Shown: in pieces, positions 1-10,516 of the stretch
Layout of the letters: each line of letters starts with the position of its first letter
Position numbering within the stretch: the first letter of the stretch is position 1
Assembly (NCBI RefSeq): GCF_001042635.1
Contig: NZ_AP012331.1
Span: 1,302,001-1,366,000 of the forward strand
Reading direction: 5' to 3'
Length of the DNA stretch: 64,000 nucleotides
Origin: Bifidobacterium scardovii JCM 12489 = DSM 13734
GTDB lineage: Bacteria; Actinomycetota; Actinomycetes; Actinomycetales; Bifidobacteriaceae
Made by a program: the position numbers and the translations under genes
The notes under the pieces: model-generated
The model's input: only the letters and a program-made list of their open reading frames with translations
Database searches by the model: none
Told to the model about the DNA's origin: nothing

Positions 1-629
1 ACGTCGCCGGCATCCTCACCGGGCTCGCCGAGAACAGCGGCTGGCTGGGCGGCCGCCGCGCCGTGGACTGGAGCGACGCCGTCGAGGCCGTCCGCCGCAT
101 TGCCGATCGTCTCGGCGCCAAGCTGACCCTCGACCAGCCGGCCGCCGCCGACGTGCCCGTGCAGTGGCACCCGGGCCGCGCCGCGCGCGTGATGGCCGGC
201 GACGTGTTCGTCGGATACGTCGGCGAGCTGCACCCGCACGTCAACGAGGCGCTCGGCTTCCCCGCGCACTCCGCCGCGTTCGAGCTCGACCTGACGGCCC
301 TGTTCGCCACGCTCGACGGCAAGCCGGTACAGGCCAAGCCGATCTCCACGTTCCCGCCCGTCAAGCAGGATCTCGCCTTCACCGTGCCCGACACGGTGAG
401 CGCCGATCAGCTGGAGGCCGTGATCAGCCAGGCGGCCGGCGACGCGCTCGAGTCCATCGAGCTGTTCGACGTGTTCACCGGCGACCAGATCGGCGAGGGA
501 CTGAAGTCGCTCGCGTTCGCCGTGGTGTTCCGCGCGCCCGACCGCACGCTGACCGCCGAGGACAGCGAGGCGATCCGCAAGGCGATCGTCGCCAAGGCGG
601 CCACGCTCGGCGCCCAGCTGCGCGCGTGA
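1..629 (+). CDS. pheT: Phenylalanine--tRNA ligase beta subunit, C-terminal part
   Basis: The frame is open from base 3, so this is the 3' end of a gene that starts upstream of the window. PheT forms the alpha2-beta2 synthetase that charges tRNA-Phe in the cytosol. About 208 residues are visible. They cover the end of the core region (VAGILTG, then PVQWHPGRAARV) and the anticodon-binding FDX-ACB domain near the C terminus (PISTFPPVKQDLAF, then SIELFDVFTGDQIGEG, then FRAPDRTLTAEDSEAI). A GC hairpin follows the stop codon. The family call is secure; the upstream part and pheS cannot be seen. Confidence 0.95.
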   Translation, partial: VAGILTGLAENSGWLGGRRAVDWSDAVEAVRRIADRLGAKLTLDQPAAADVPVQWHPGRAARVMAGDVFVGYVGELHPHVNEALGFPAHSAAFELDLTALFATLDGKPVQAKPISTFPPVKQDLAFTVPDTVSADQLEAVISQAAGDALESIELFDVFTGDQIGEGLKSLAFAVVFRAPDRTLTAEDSEAIRKAIVAKAATLGAQLRA

Positions 630-645
630 CCGACCGCACACCATA

Positions 646-677
646 TTCCCCGGTGCCCTCCGCACCGGGGAATTATT
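646..677 (+). terminator. Intrinsic terminator after pheT
   Basis: An 11-bp perfect stem (TTCCCCGGTGC / GCACCGGGGAA) with a 5-nt loop starts 17 bases after the pheT stop and is followed by a T/A-rich run (TTATTCATT). The downstream gene starts 26 bases later, so the hairpin probably ends the pheST transcript. Confidence 0.7.
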
Positions 678-702
678 CATTAGACGTAAGGACGGATATC
701 CC

Positions 703-1374
703 ATGACCGACTCCGGAACCGACAACGACAACCAGACGGGAGAGGGGCGGCAGCCCCGGTACGGGCAGTACCAGCAGCCCGAATACGGCGCCATGTCGAG
801 CCAGTTCCCGTCCGGATACGACCCGTACGTCTACGGCAGGCCGGAGCCGGAGCGCGACGCGCAGGCGGGGAGCGGCGCTGCCGCCGAACAGCCGTCCGCA
901 CAGCCCATGCCTTCGGGGTCGTATCAGCCGTACCAGCCCTACAGGCCGTATCAGCAGCACCCCGGATACCCCGGATACCGGCGGCCGGGCACCGGCCAGG
1001 ACGGATCCCCGAACGGGCAGGGGCGCCAGCCCCGGTACATCAACGGCATCGACGTCAACGACCCGGACAAGAACCCGATGTACGGCCGCTGGGACGCCTA
1101 TTCCGTGATCGCGCTGCTGTGTGCGCTGTTCTTCGCGGTGCCCGTGATGCCTGCCCTGATGGGCGCGATGTCGATGTGGCGCACGCGCACCTTCCATATG
1201 AAGGGATTCTGGCTGGGCCTCGCCGCCGTGGTGCTCAACGTGCTGCAGACCATCCTCGTCGTGTGGCTGATGATGCACGGCATGACGGCCGAGGACTACT
1301 ACCTGCAGCTGCTCAACATGATGCGGGGCTCGGGCGCCGGCACGGGCGGCGACGGCGGCTCGCTGAGCGCCTGA
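703..1374 (+). CDS. DUF4190-like small membrane protein with Pro/Gln/Tyr-rich N terminus
   Basis: This protein has 223 residues. Residues 1 to about 115 are a disordered Gly/Gln/Pro/Tyr-rich tail with repeated PYQPY/YRPYQ runs. It is followed by two membrane segments (about 131-150, SVIALLCALFFAVPVMPALM; about 166-188) joined by a short basic loop (WRTRTFHMKG). That layout of a disordered cytosolic tail plus a two-helix domain matches actinobacterial DUF4190-type proteins, whose role is unknown. The ATG follows AAGGA at suitable spacing. It stands alone between pheT and the arginine operon. I cannot assign a function. Confidence 0.75.
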   Translation: MTDSGTDNDNQTGEGRQPRYGQYQQPEYGAMSSQFPSGYDPYVYGRPEPERDAQAGSGAAAEQPSAQPMPSGSYQPYQPYRPYQQHPGYPGYRRPGTGQDGSPNGQGRQPRYINGIDVNDPDKNPMYGRWDAYSVIALLCALFFAVPVMPALMGAMSMWRTRTFHMKGFWLGLAAVVLNVLQTILVVWLMMHGMTAEDYYLQLLNMMRGSGAGTGGDGGSLSA

Positions 1375-1462
1375 GCGTCTGAGCGCATCGGTGCCGGGCG
1401 CGCCCGGCGGGGCGTCGGCCGTGCCGAGCCGTGCGGTGACGGGCGCTCCGCGGCCGACACGA

Positions 1463-1501
1463 ATTGCATAGTTATGCAATGTACTGCATAAAGTGTATAG
1501 T
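1463..1501 (+). promoter_or_regulatory. Tandem ARG boxes (ArgR operator) and promoter of argC
   Basis: ATTGCATAGTTATGCAAT (1463-1480) is a perfect inverted repeat with 8-bp arms, and a second, weaker box (TGCATA...TGTATA, 1485-1499) follows at the helical spacing expected for paired ARG boxes. A -10-like TATAGT (1496-1501) overlaps the second box, so bound arginine-ArgR would block RNA polymerase. argR itself is the sixth gene of this cluster. That ArgR binds here is inferred from family knowledge. Confidence 0.8.
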
Positions 1502-1541
1502 CGTATGCAGTTCATGGCCCAGCAAGGAAAAGAGAAGTGAC

Positions 1542-2636
1542 ATGGCCAAATACACGGTAGCCGTGGCCGGCGCGACCGGTTACGCCGGAGGCGAGGCGCT
1601 GCGCATTCTCGCGGCGCATCCCGACTTCGACGTGACCTGCGTGGCCGGCCATTCGTCGGCGGGGGACAAGCTCGGCAAGCATATGCCGCATATTCCGCAG
1701 CTCGCCGACCTGACCGTCGAGGACACCACCCCCGAAGCGCTCAACGGGCACGACGTGATCGTGCTCGCCCTGCCGCACGGCGCGTCGGGCGCGTTGGCGG
1801 CCCGGCTCGACCCGGAATCCGTGGTGGTCGACCTGGGCGCCGACCACCGTCTCGAGGAGCGGTCCGCGTGGGACGAGTACTACGGCGGCGACTTCTACGA
1901 GCATTGGACCTACGGCATGCCCGAGCTGATCACCGGCCGCCATGCCGACGGAACGTACTCGCGCCAGCGCGAGGCGCTTCCCGGCACCAAGCGTATCGCC
2001 GGCCCCGGCTGCAACGTCACGGCCACCACGCTGGCCCTGCAGCCCGGCGTGGCCGAAGGGCTGGTCGACCCGAAGGACATCGTCGTCGATCTGGTCGTCG
2101 GATACTCGGGGGCGGGCAAGAACCTCAAACGCACCAACCTGCTGGCGGCCGAGGCCTTCGGTTCGGCGGCGCCGTACTCGGTAGGCGGCACGCACCGCCA
2201 CATCCCCGAAGTGCTGCAGAACTTCGCCCACGCCGCCGGCCTCGGCGCGTCGGAGGCCTCGCGCTTCACCTTGGGCTTCACGCCGGTCCTGGCGCCGATG
2301 GCGCGCGGCATCCTCGCCTCCGTCTCGGCGCGGCTGTCCGACAGGGCGCTGGCGATGAGCGACGACGAGATCCGCGCGGTGTGGACCCGCGCCTATGCCG
2401 GCGAGGACTTTATGGTGATGCTGCCGACCGGCGTGATGCCGGCCACCGCCAACGTCATCGGGTCGAACGCGGCGCACCTGCAGGTGGCCGTGGACCGCAA
2501 GGCCGGTCGTCTGCTCGCCTTCGCGGCGATCGACAACCTCAACCGCGGCACGGCCGGGCAGGCCGTGCAATCGCTGAACATCGCACTGGGACTTCCCGAG
2601 GATGCAGGACTGACCAAGATCGGAGTGGCACCATGA
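1542..2636 (+). CDS. argC: N-acetyl-gamma-glutamyl-phosphate reductase
   Basis: ArgC catalyses the third step of arginine synthesis, the NADPH-dependent reduction of N-acetylglutamyl phosphate. The protein has 364 residues. An N-terminal Rossmann motif (VAVAGATGYAGG, residues 6-17) is followed by the catalytic cysteine in GPGCNVT (Cys157). I start at ATG 1542, preceded by AAGGAAAAGAGAAG; a longer frame from 1464 would run through the ARG boxes and add 26 non-homologous residues. The stop overlaps the argJ start (ATGA), so the two are translationally coupled. Confidence 0.96.
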   Translation: MAKYTVAVAGATGYAGGEALRILAAHPDFDVTCVAGHSSAGDKLGKHMPHIPQLADLTVEDTTPEALNGHDVIVLALPHGASGALAARLDPESVVVDLGADHRLEERSAWDEYYGGDFYEHWTYGMPELITGRHADGTYSRQREALPGTKRIAGPGCNVTATTLALQPGVAEGLVDPKDIVVDLVVGYSGAGKNLKRTNLLAAEAFGSAAPYSVGGTHRHIPEVLQNFAHAAGLGASEASRFTLGFTPVLAPMARGILASVSARLSDRALAMSDDEIRAVWTRAYAGEDFMVMLPTGVMPATANVIGSNAAHLQVAVDRKAGRLLAFAAIDNLNRGTAGQAVQSLNIALGLPEDAGLTKIGVAP

Positions 2637-3802
2637 GCGTAACGTTTGCACAAGGATTCTCCGCGGCCGGCGTGGCCGCGGGCATCTCCTCGGTGGCCGG
2701 CAAGAAGGATCTGGCGCTGGTCGTCAACAACGGCCCGCTGGACGCGGCGGCCGGCGTATTCACCTTCAACCGCTTCTGCGCGGCGCCGGTGCAGTGGTCG
2801 CGCAAGGCCGTGGCCAACGGCCACGTCAAGGCCGTGATCCTCAACTCGGGCGGCGCCAACGCCTGCACCGGGCAGGCCGGATACGAGCAGTCGAAGGCCA
2901 CCGCCGAGACGGTCGCCGCGCTGCTCGGCACCGAGCCGGGCGACATCGCCGTATGCTCCACCGGCCTGATCGGCGAGCTGCTGCCCCTGGACAACGTGCT
3001 TGCCGGGGCGAAGGCCGCGTACGGACAGCTGTCCGACACGGCCGAGGCCGGCGCGGTCGCCTCGCGCGCGATCATGACCACCGATACCAAGCCCAAGACC
3101 GTCGAGGTGCAGGGCGCCGGCTACCGCATCGGCGGCATGGTCAAGGGCTCGGGCATGATCGCGCCGCAGCTGGCCACCATGCTGTGCGTCATCACCACCG
3201 ATGCCGTGGTCGGCGCCGGGCAGCTCCAGGCCGCGCTGAACGCCGGCGTGGACACGTCGTTCAACCGCATCGACGTGGACGGCTGCATGTCCACCAACGA
3301 CACCGTGCTGCTGCTCGCCTCGGGTGCCTCCGGCGTGGAGCCCGATCCCGACGAGTTCAACGCGCTGGTGCATAAGGCGTGCGCCTCGCTCGCCCGCCAG
3401 ATCATCGGCGACGGCGAGGGCGCGAGCCACGACATCCGCATCACCGTCACCGGCGCGACCAGCGAGGGCGCGGCCCTGGCCTGCGCCCGCGCCGTGGCCG
3501 CCTCGAATCTGCTCAAGTGCGCGATCAGCGGCAACGACCCGAACTGGGGCCGCATCGTCAGCTCGCTGGGCACCGTGCCGCTCGACGTGGCGCCCTACGA
3601 TTCGGACAAGGTGACCGTCGACGTCAACGGCGTGCGCATCTGCGAGAACGGCGGTGCCGGGCGCGACCGCTCCGAGGTCGACATGACCCCGCGCGAGGTG
3701 CACATCGACATCGACCTGAACGCGGGGGACGCCGAGGCCACCGTCTGGACCGACGATCTGACCCACGAGTACGTGCACATCAACGCCGACTACGAAAGCT
3801 GA
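2633..3802 (+). CDS. argJ: Glutamate N-acetyltransferase / amino-acid acetyltransferase (bifunctional ArgJ)
   Basis: ArgJ moves the acetyl group from acetylornithine to glutamate, recycling it; many forms also use acetyl-CoA. The protein has 389 residues. The self-cleavage site is clear: KGSGMIAP then ATML, with Thr182 as the new N-terminal nucleophile of the beta chain. The oxyanion region STGLIGE and the C-terminal GNDPNWGR motif are present. It overlaps argC by 4 bases. No argA is seen in the window, which fits the cyclic pathway. I cannot tell from sequence whether it is mono- or bifunctional. Confidence 0.96.
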   Translation: MSVTFAQGFSAAGVAAGISSVAGKKDLALVVNNGPLDAAAGVFTFNRFCAAPVQWSRKAVANGHVKAVILNSGGANACTGQAGYEQSKATAETVAALLGTEPGDIAVCSTGLIGELLPLDNVLAGAKAAYGQLSDTAEAGAVASRAIMTTDTKPKTVEVQGAGYRIGGMVKGSGMIAPQLATMLCVITTDAVVGAGQLQAALNAGVDTSFNRIDVDGCMSTNDTVLLLASGASGVEPDPDEFNALVHKACASLARQIIGDGEGASHDIRITVTGATSEGAALACARAVAASNLLKCAISGNDPNWGRIVSSLGTVPLDVAPYDSDKVTVDVNGVRICENGGAGRDRSEVDMTPREVHIDIDLNAGDAEATVWTDDLTHEYVHINADYES

Positions 3803-3883
3803 CGGCCCGCGCCGCGAGCCGCCTGGCGTCGCCGGTTCCCCCTGCCGGGGAGCCGGCGACGCGATAACAAACGAAAGAAGAAC

Positions 3884-4840
3884 ATGGGTAAGGAATTGAA
3901 GGGACCCGGATTCCATTTCGACGTGCACACCGACCTGCGCGCCGACCAGAAGGCCGAAGTGCTCATCGAGGCGCTGCCGTGGCTCGAGGAGTTCGCCGGG
4001 CAGCGCATCGTCGTCAAGTACGGCGGCAACGCGATGATCGACGACCATCTCAAGCAGTGCTTCGCGGAGGACATGGTGTTCCTGCGCCAGGTCGGCCTGC
4101 ACCCGGTCGTCGTGCACGGGGGAGGCCCGCAGATCTCGCAGATGCTCAAGGCGCTCGGCATCAAGTCCGAGTTCAAGGGCGGCCTGCGCGTCACCACGCC
4201 CGAAGCGATGGACGTGGTGCGCATGGTGCTCACCGGCAAGGTGTCGCGCGAGCTCGTGGGCCTGATCAACGCGCACGGCCCGTTCGCGGTCGGCCTGTCC
4301 GGCGAGGACGGCGCGCTGTTCTCCGCGATGCAGCGCAAGCCGGTCATCGACGGCAAGCCCACCGACGTCGGCCTGGTCGGCGATGTGGTCAGCGTCGACG
4401 CCTCGGCGGTCGAGGACCTCATCAACGCCGGCCGCATCCCGGTCGTCTCGTCGGTCGCCCCCAACGAGGACGACGCCACCGAGGTGCTCAACGTCAACGC
4501 CGATTCGGCCGCCGCCGCGCTGGCCGCGGCGCTCGGCGCGCGCAAGCTCGTGGTGCTCACCGACGTGGACGGCCTGTACGCCGACTGGCCCGACCGCAAT
4601 TCGCTCATCGGCCGCATCGGCGTGGAGAACCTGCGCGACATGCTGCCCGATCTGGAGAGCGGCATGCGGCCTAAGATGGAGGCATGCGTGCGCGCGATCG
4701 ACGGAGGCGTGCCCCAGGCGCACATCATCGACGGACGCAAGCCGCATTCCATCCTGAACGAGATTTTCACCACCGCGGGCATCGGCACGATGGTCGTTCC
4801 CGAGGATGGTGTGGAAATGAGGAGCTCATATGGCTGCTGA
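3884..4840 (+). CDS. argB: Acetylglutamate kinase
   Basis: This protein of 318 residues phosphorylates N-acetylglutamate and is usually the arginine-feedback point. It shows the amino-acid kinase motifs VVKYGGNAM (lysine near residue 45), [10 protein letters not shown] (glycine-rich loop) and DVDGLY. An N-terminal extension of about 30 residues ([21 protein letters not shown]) resembles the helix of arginine-inhibited hexameric kinases, so feedback by arginine is likely. The ATG follows GAAAGAAG. The 81-base gap from argJ contains a small GC hairpin. The end overlaps argD by 11 bases. Confidence 0.96.
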   Translation: MGKELKGPGFHFDVHTDLRADQKAEVLIEALPWLEEFAGQRIVVKYGGNAMIDDHLKQCFAEDMVFLRQVGLHPVVVHGGGPQISQMLKALGIKSEFKGGLRVTTPEAMDVVRMVLTGKVSRELVGLINAHGPFAVGLSGEDGALFSAMQRKPVIDGKPTDVGLVGDVVSVDASAVEDLINAGRIPVVSSVAPNEDDATEVLNVNADSAAAALAAALGARKLVVLTDVDGLYADWPDRNSLIGRIGVENLRDMLPDLESGMRPKMEACVRAIDGGVPQAHIIDGRKPHSILNEIFTTAGIGTMVVPEDGVEMRSSYGC

Positions 4841-6131
4841 GCAAACAGCTGAGGAAACCCTGGGCGCCGAGGACGCCAAATGGCTGGGGGAGTATTCCCA
4901 GGTCCACATGAACGTGTTCGGCACGCCGCTGCGCGTCATGGACCACGGCGCCGGAGCGCACGTCTGGGACGTCGACGGCAACGAATACCTCGACTTCCTG
5001 GCCGGCATCGCCGTCAACTCGATCGGCTACGCGCACCCCAAGTGGGTCGCGGCCGTGGCCGAGCAGGCCGCGAAGGTGGCGCACACCAGCAACTACTTCG
5101 CCACCGAGCCGCAGATCAGGCTCGCCGCCAAGCTCGTCGAGCTCGCCGGTGCCCCCGCCGGATCGCATGTGTACTTCGGCAATTCCGGCGCCGAAGGCAA
5201 CGAGGCGGCGATCAAGCTCGCCAAGCTGTACGGCCGCACGCTGCCCGGCGCGCTGCCGGCCATCGGAGGCAAGCCGGCCCGCATCATCGCGCTCACCCAC
5301 GGATTCCACGGCCGCACGCTCGGCGCGCTGTCGGCCACGTGGAAGCCCGTGATCCGCAAGCCGTTCGAGCCGCTGGTGCCCAACATCGAGTTCGTGGAAG
5401 CCGGCGACCCCGTGGCGCTTTACGAGGCCTTCGCCCAGACCGGCAAGGGCCGGTACGGCAAGGGGCCGGTGGCCGCGGTCATCATGGAACTGATCCAGGG
5501 CGAGGCCGGTGTGCGCCCGCTCGGCGCGGACTACGTGAAAAAGGCCCGCCAGATGTGCGACAGGAACAACGCGCTGCTCATCATCGACGAGGTGCAGACC
5601 GGCATGGGCCGCACCGGCTCCTGGTTCGCGTTCCAGCGCGAGGACCTGTCCGGCGGTATCACCCCCGACATCGTCACCTTCGCCAAGGGCGTGGCCGGCG
5701 GCTTCCCGATGGGCGGCATGATCGCCTTCGGCAAGGAGCTGTCCGACCTGTTCACCCCGGGCTCCCACGGGTCGACCTTCGCGGGCAACCCGCTGGGCAC
5801 CGCAGCGGCGCTCGCCACCATCGGCGTGATCGAGGACGAGCATCTGGTCGCCAACGCCGAGGAGCGCGGCGCGCAGTTGCGTGCCGGCATCATGGCCGCC
5901 GGCAACCCGCTGTTCGAATACGCGCGCGGCCGCGGCCTGCTCGACGCCGTCCAGCTCACCCGCCCGTGCGCGCACGCCGCGATGAACTGGGCCCTGGAGC
6001 ATGGCCTGATCGTCAACGCCGTGGCGCCGGACGCCCTGCGTCTCGCGCCGCCGCTGATCGTCAGCGCCAAGGACGTCGACGACGCCATCGCCATCCTCGC
6101 CCAGATCCCCGCCGACCTGCCCAACGACTGA
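4830..6131 (+). CDS. argD: Acetylornithine aminotransferase
   Basis: This PLP-dependent class-III aminotransferase makes N-acetylornithine from the semialdehyde and glutamate. The protein has 433 residues. The PLP lysine lies in [14 protein letters not shown] (Lys286), the cofactor aspartate in [14 protein letters not shown], and the phosphate-binding [11 protein letters not shown] near residue 117. The ATG at 4830 lies inside the end of argB, with GAGGAG upstream, so it is probably coupled to argB translation. Length and motifs are normal for ArgD. Confidence 0.96.
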   Translation: MAAEQTAEETLGAEDAKWLGEYSQVHMNVFGTPLRVMDHGAGAHVWDVDGNEYLDFLAGIAVNSIGYAHPKWVAAVAEQAAKVAHTSNYFATEPQIRLAAKLVELAGAPAGSHVYFGNSGAEGNEAAIKLAKLYGRTLPGALPAIGGKPARIIALTHGFHGRTLGALSATWKPVIRKPFEPLVPNIEFVEAGDPVALYEAFAQTGKGRYGKGPVAAVIMELIQGEAGVRPLGADYVKKARQMCDRNNALLIIDEVQTGMGRTGSWFAFQREDLSGGITPDIVTFAKGVAGGFPMGGMIAFGKELSDLFTPGSHGSTFAGNPLGTAAALATIGVIEDEHLVANAEERGAQLRAGIMAAGNPLFEYARGRGLLDAVQLTRPCAHAAMNWALEHGLIVNAVAPDALRLAPPLIVSAKDVDDAIAILAQIPADLPND

Positions 6132-6146
6132 TCCGCATGCCTGCCC

Positions 6147-6197
6147 GGCTCCCCTTCCTTTGGGGAGCCGTCCGCGACGGCGGAGCGGGGGAGGCCC
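6147..6197. repeat. Degenerate GGCTCCCC hairpin unit between argD and argF
   Basis: GGCTCCCC (6147-6154) pairs with GGGGAGCC (6162-6169), and GTCCGCGACGGCGGAGCGGGGGAGG follows in shortened form. The order resembles the half-units at 48.9 and 50.2 kb (stem, CCGC/GCGG, then GGGGAG) but is more degenerate. It could equally be an ordinary intercistronic hairpin that tunes argF expression. Confidence 0.4.
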
Positions 6198-6234
6198 CGC
6201 AACCCATCCGTACCAAATCCAAAAGGAGCCACCA

Positions 6235-7200
6235 ATGACCGGTCAACTTCGCCATATGCTGCGCGACGACGATGTGAACCACGAGGAGCAGAAGCAGATC
6301 CTCGAACTCGGCATGAAGTTCCGCGCCAACCGTTTCTACCGCCAGCCCTTCGCCGGCCCGCAGGGCGTGGCCGTGCTCTTCGACAAGCCGAGCACCCGCA
6401 CCCGCTCCAGCTTCTCGATCGGCGTCGCCGAGCTCGGCGGATACCCGCTGGTCATCGACAAGTCCGGCTCCCAGCTCGGGCGCGGCGAACCCGTGGCCGA
6501 CACCGCCCGCGTGCTCACCCGCATGGCCTACGGCATCGTTTGGCGCACCTTCGGCCAGGACCGCGTCGAGGAGATGGCCCGGTACGCCACCTGCCCGGTG
6601 GTCAACGCGCTGACCGACGAGTTCCATCCCTGCCAGATCCTCGCCGACTTCCTGACCATCGCGCAGTTCCGCGGCGGCGTGGACGCGCTGACCGGCAAGA
6701 CCATCGCCTACCTGGGCGACGCCGCCAACAACATGGCCAACTCCTACCTGCTTGGCGGCGCGGTCGCCGGCATGCACGTGCGCGTGGCCGGCCCCTACGG
6801 CTACCTGCCCGACGCGGCGATCGTGGCCGACGCCGAGCGCATCGCCGCCGAGAACGGCGGCTCGATCCTCGTCACCACCGATCCGAAGGAGGCCGTGGCC
6901 GGCGCCGACTGCGTGTTCACTGACACCTGGGTGTCGATGGGCGAGGAGGCCGAGTACGCGGTGCGCTCCAAGCCGTTCTGGGATTATCAGGTCAACGACG
7001 AGCTCATGGCGCTCGCCAAGCCGGACGCGCTGTTCCAGCACTGCCTGCCGGCGTACCGCGGCAAGGAGGTCACCGCGTCGGTGATCGACGGCCCGCAGTC
7101 CGTGGTGTGGGACGAGGCCGAGAACCGTCTGCACGCGCAGAAGGCGCTGCTCACCTGGCTGATCGGCCAGCAGCGAGGCGACGAAAGCCTGCTGGCGTAG
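6235..7200 (+). CDS. argF: Ornithine carbamoyltransferase
   Basis: ArgF makes citrulline from ornithine and carbamoyl phosphate. The protein has 321 residues. The carbamoyl-phosphate loop STRTRSSF (residues 53-60), the HPCQ motif (FHPCQILADF) and the ornithine-binding HCLPAYRG near the C terminus are all intact. The start ATG 6235 has AAAAGGAG seven bases upstream; a longer frame from 6160 lacks homology. It lies 103 bases after argD and 3 bases before the argR GTG. Confidence 0.96.
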   Translation: MTGQLRHMLRDDDVNHEEQKQILELGMKFRANRFYRQPFAGPQGVAVLFDKPSTRTRSSFSIGVAELGGYPLVIDKSGSQLGRGEPVADTARVLTRMAYGIVWRTFGQDRVEEMARYATCPVVNALTDEFHPCQILADFLTIAQFRGGVDALTGKTIAYLGDAANNMANSYLLGGAVAGMHVRVAGPYGYLPDAAIVADAERIAAENGGSILVTTDPKEAVAGADCVFTDTWVSMGEEAEYAVRSKPFWDYQVNDELMALAKPDALFQHCLPAYRGKEVTASVIDGPQSVVWDEAENRLHAQKALLTWLIGQQRGDESLLA

Positions 7201-7203
7201 CTG

Positions 7204-7728
7204 GTGCCCATGAGCGACTCCACCCCGTCACTGCAGCGGCCCGCGACGCGCGCCGCGCGTCTGAGCGTCATCGAGAAGATCCTGCTCAGCCACGTCATCA
7301 CGTCGCAGTCGCAGCTTTCCGGCATTCTCTCCGACGAGGGCATCGACGTGACCCAGGCGACGCTCAGCCGCGATCTCGACGAGATCAACGCGATGAAGAC
7401 CCGGCTCGCCGACGGCACGATCGCCTATACGGTAGGCGAGCCGCCAAGCCAGGACGCCGGCGAAGCGGGGGTCGGCGCCAAGGCCGAGCTGCAGATGTCC
7501 CGCGTGCTCTCCGGGCTGGTCACCTCGGTGGCCTCTGCCAAGAACCTCGTCGTCGTGCACACGCCGTCCGGCGCGGCGCAGTACGTGGCGAGCGTGGTCG
7601 ACAAGCAGCCGATCGCCGGGGTATTGGGCACCATCGCCGGCGACGACACCGTGATGGTGATCTGCTCGGACGACGGGGTTGCCGCCGACCGGGCGCAGTG
7701 GCTGCTCGGCATCGCGTCCAAGAGCTGA
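7204..7728 (+). CDS. argR: Arginine repressor
   Basis: This 174-residue ArgR/AhrC-family regulator is encoded within its own regulon, as in other Actinobacteria. It has an N-terminal winged helix (about residues 17-80; [26 protein letters not shown]) and a C-terminal arginine-binding oligomerisation domain ending in [13 protein letters not shown]. The start is either GTG 7204, directly after the argF stop, or ATG 7210; neither has a strong ribosome-binding site, which suggests coupling to argF. It should act at the boxes before argC and argG. Confidence 0.95.
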   Translation: MPMSDSTPSLQRPATRAARLSVIEKILLSHVITSQSQLSGILSDEGIDVTQATLSRDLDEINAMKTRLADGTIAYTVGEPPSQDAGEAGVGAKAELQMSRVLSGLVTSVASAKNLVVVHTPSGAAQYVASVVDKQPIAGVLGTIAGDDTVMVICSDDGVAADRAQWLLGIASKS

Positions 7729-7743
7729 ACGCGCGCCACACCG

Positions 7744-7780
7744 ACTGCATACTTATACATACCATTGCATATACTTGCAT
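7744..7780 (+). promoter_or_regulatory. Tandem ARG boxes before argG
   Basis: Two box-like sequences stand side by side: CTGCATACTTATACAT (from 7745) and ATTGCATATACTTGCAT (7764-7780). Both share the TGCAT...TGCAT/TACAT pattern of the perfect box before argC. They lie 27 to 62 bases before the argG ATG, so argG probably has its own ArgR-controlled promoter within the cluster. Confidence 0.75.
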
Positions 7781-7806
7781 CAGATCGACTTTGAAGAAAG
7801 GTAATC

Positions 7807-9045
<1,239 letters not shown>

Positions 9046-9067
9046 TTCGTATCGAGCTTTCGCTCCT

Positions 9068-9103
9068 AGGCTCCCTCCGTGGCGAGGGGGCCTTCTGTTT
9101 TTT
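9068..9103 (+). terminator. Intrinsic terminator after argG
   Basis: AGGCTCCCTC (9068-9077) pairs with GAGGGGGCCT (9084-9093) with one G-U pair, and is followed by TCTGTTTTTT. This is a strong hairpin plus U-tract and separates argG from the decayed gene downstream. Confidence 0.85.
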
Positions 9104-9217
9104 GAGCTTTTTCTTTGGGATGAAGACGTCGGAAGATGGAATAATTGATTAGAAGGAATTGCTGCAAAGCATCAAGAGGTCCTTGCTTGATAAGATGTTC
9201 ATGTGAGGAGGGCCGCA

Positions 9218-10223
9218 ATGGAGACATTCGATATCACGAAGCTCGCCTCATATCGTGAGAACAACCGGATCGAGGCGAAGTCCGCGAAAGGTGGACTCCC
9301 GCGCAGCATATGGGAGACATACTCCGTTTTCGCCAACACCTATGGCGGTGTCATTCTGCTTGGCGTCAAAGAGCGCGAAGATGGTACATTCGGGACAGTC
9401 GGGCTCACCGCAGCCGAGGGCGAACATCTTCGTCAGGATTTTTGGAATACGGTAAGCAACCGCTCCAAAGTGAGTGCCGTGCTGCCTATCGAATCGGAAG
9501 TCGAAGCGCTTGAAGCGGATGATGGCATAGTGGTGGCCATTCATGTTCCGCGAGCTCCGCGTGAGGAGCGCCCCGTGTATATCAACGACAATCTCTTCGC
9601 AGGAACTTATCGCCGACGCGGTGAAGGCGACTATCGTTGCACGAGACAGGAGATTTCGGCAATGCTCCGGGATCAAGGGGCCGAAACGATGGATTCCAAG
9701 GTACTGGGCGATCTCACTGTTGCTGATTTCAATGCTGATACGGTGCGGGCGTATCGTATCCGTTTTCGCGCGGTCCGTCCGGGTCGCTCTTGGACGGGCC
9801 TCGATGACGAGCGTTTTCTGCGCGCTGTTGGTGCGGCAGCGGTGAGCCGTGAAGACGGTAGGCTCCATCCCACGTTTGGTGGCCTGCTGATGTTCGGCAA
9901 TGACTATGACATTGTGCGTGAATGTCCGCATTATTTTCTTTGAGCAGATATCCGATCACAATAAGCATTCATCCGGCCGGAGTGAGCGGATAAATGATAA
10001 TAATGAGCAGATAAATGAGCAGATAACCGAAAGGCAGCGAGCCGTACTTGAATTTACGAGAGTGACCCCTGACGCAACATATGATGTTATGGCTCGTGCC
10101 GTAGGGGTGTCTTCGGCAACTGTGCGCAGGGACGTCGAATCATTAGTCAGGTATGGTCTGCTCAAGCGAGTCGGATCTCGTAAAACCGGCCGTTGGGAAG
10201 TTTTGCGGAGCCCGAGTGGATGA
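9218..10223 (+). pseudogene. Decayed AlbA-domain/winged-helix ATP-binding protein (RecG-like regulator family)
   Basis: The first part (9218-9943, 241 residues from an ATG with GAGGAGGG upstream) is an AlbA_2/divergent-AAA domain: YRENNRIEAKSAKGGLPRS, then VFANTYGGVILLGVKE, then FAGTYRRRGEGDYRC, then LHPTFGGLLMFGNDYD. It stops abruptly at HYFL. A second frame (about 9943-10223) carries the family's C-terminal winged helix (ITERQRAVLEF..., VSSATVRRDVESLVRYGLLKR). Intact homologues are around 480-560 residues, so roughly half the middle is missing and the two halves are out of frame. GC content is clearly lower than in the arg genes on each side, which suggests an acquired gene now decaying. 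Confidence 0.8.
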
Positions 10224-10467
10224 GGCGAACGTCAACGAGTTCGGGCGCTTTGACGTGTTGCGCGCTTCGGTGGACGTGCAACGGGCGAAAACGTTCTTTG
10301 AGCAGCGCGATCATATGGTGCTGCCGATGCGCAAAGTGCGTATGCGTGCCACGCGTACACTGAGACGTTTCATCTTGGCGGGAGGCTTCGACATAGATGC
10401 CGAAGAGCACGATGAGGATTGAGAGAATTGAGAGATATGGGTCGGTATGTAGCCTCACGCTGATAGT

Positions 10468-10478
10468 CTGTCAGACAG
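10468..10478 (+). promoter_or_regulatory. Short palindrome before argH
   Basis: CTGTCAGACAG (10468-10478) is a perfect 5-bp-arm palindrome within a longer symmetric stretch (AGTCTGTCAGACAGTCT). It lies 38 bases before argH. No clear ARG box is seen here, unlike before argC and argG. The stretch 10224-10467 holds no gene I can support. The function of the palindrome is unknown; it may be an operator or chance. Confidence 0.35.
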
Positions 10479-10516
10479 TCTGATTAGTTTGCAATCCAAG
10501 GTCTCAAGGAGCATTC

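Noticed and set aside
1464..1541. Upstream extension of argC
   Set aside because: It would translate the ArgR operator and gives residues unlike any ArgC; ATG 1542 has the ribosome-binding site.
2393..4747. A 784-codon minus-strand frame opposite argC-argJ-argB
   Set aside because: His/Val/Asp/Arg-rich text typical of the complement of GC-rich genes; the plus strand is certain.
10153..10422. An 89-codon plus-strand frame (and a 98-codon minus-strand frame) in the gap before argH
   Set aside because: No ribosome-binding site, no recognisable domain, and it overlaps the end of a decayed gene; either is likely chance or a remnant.
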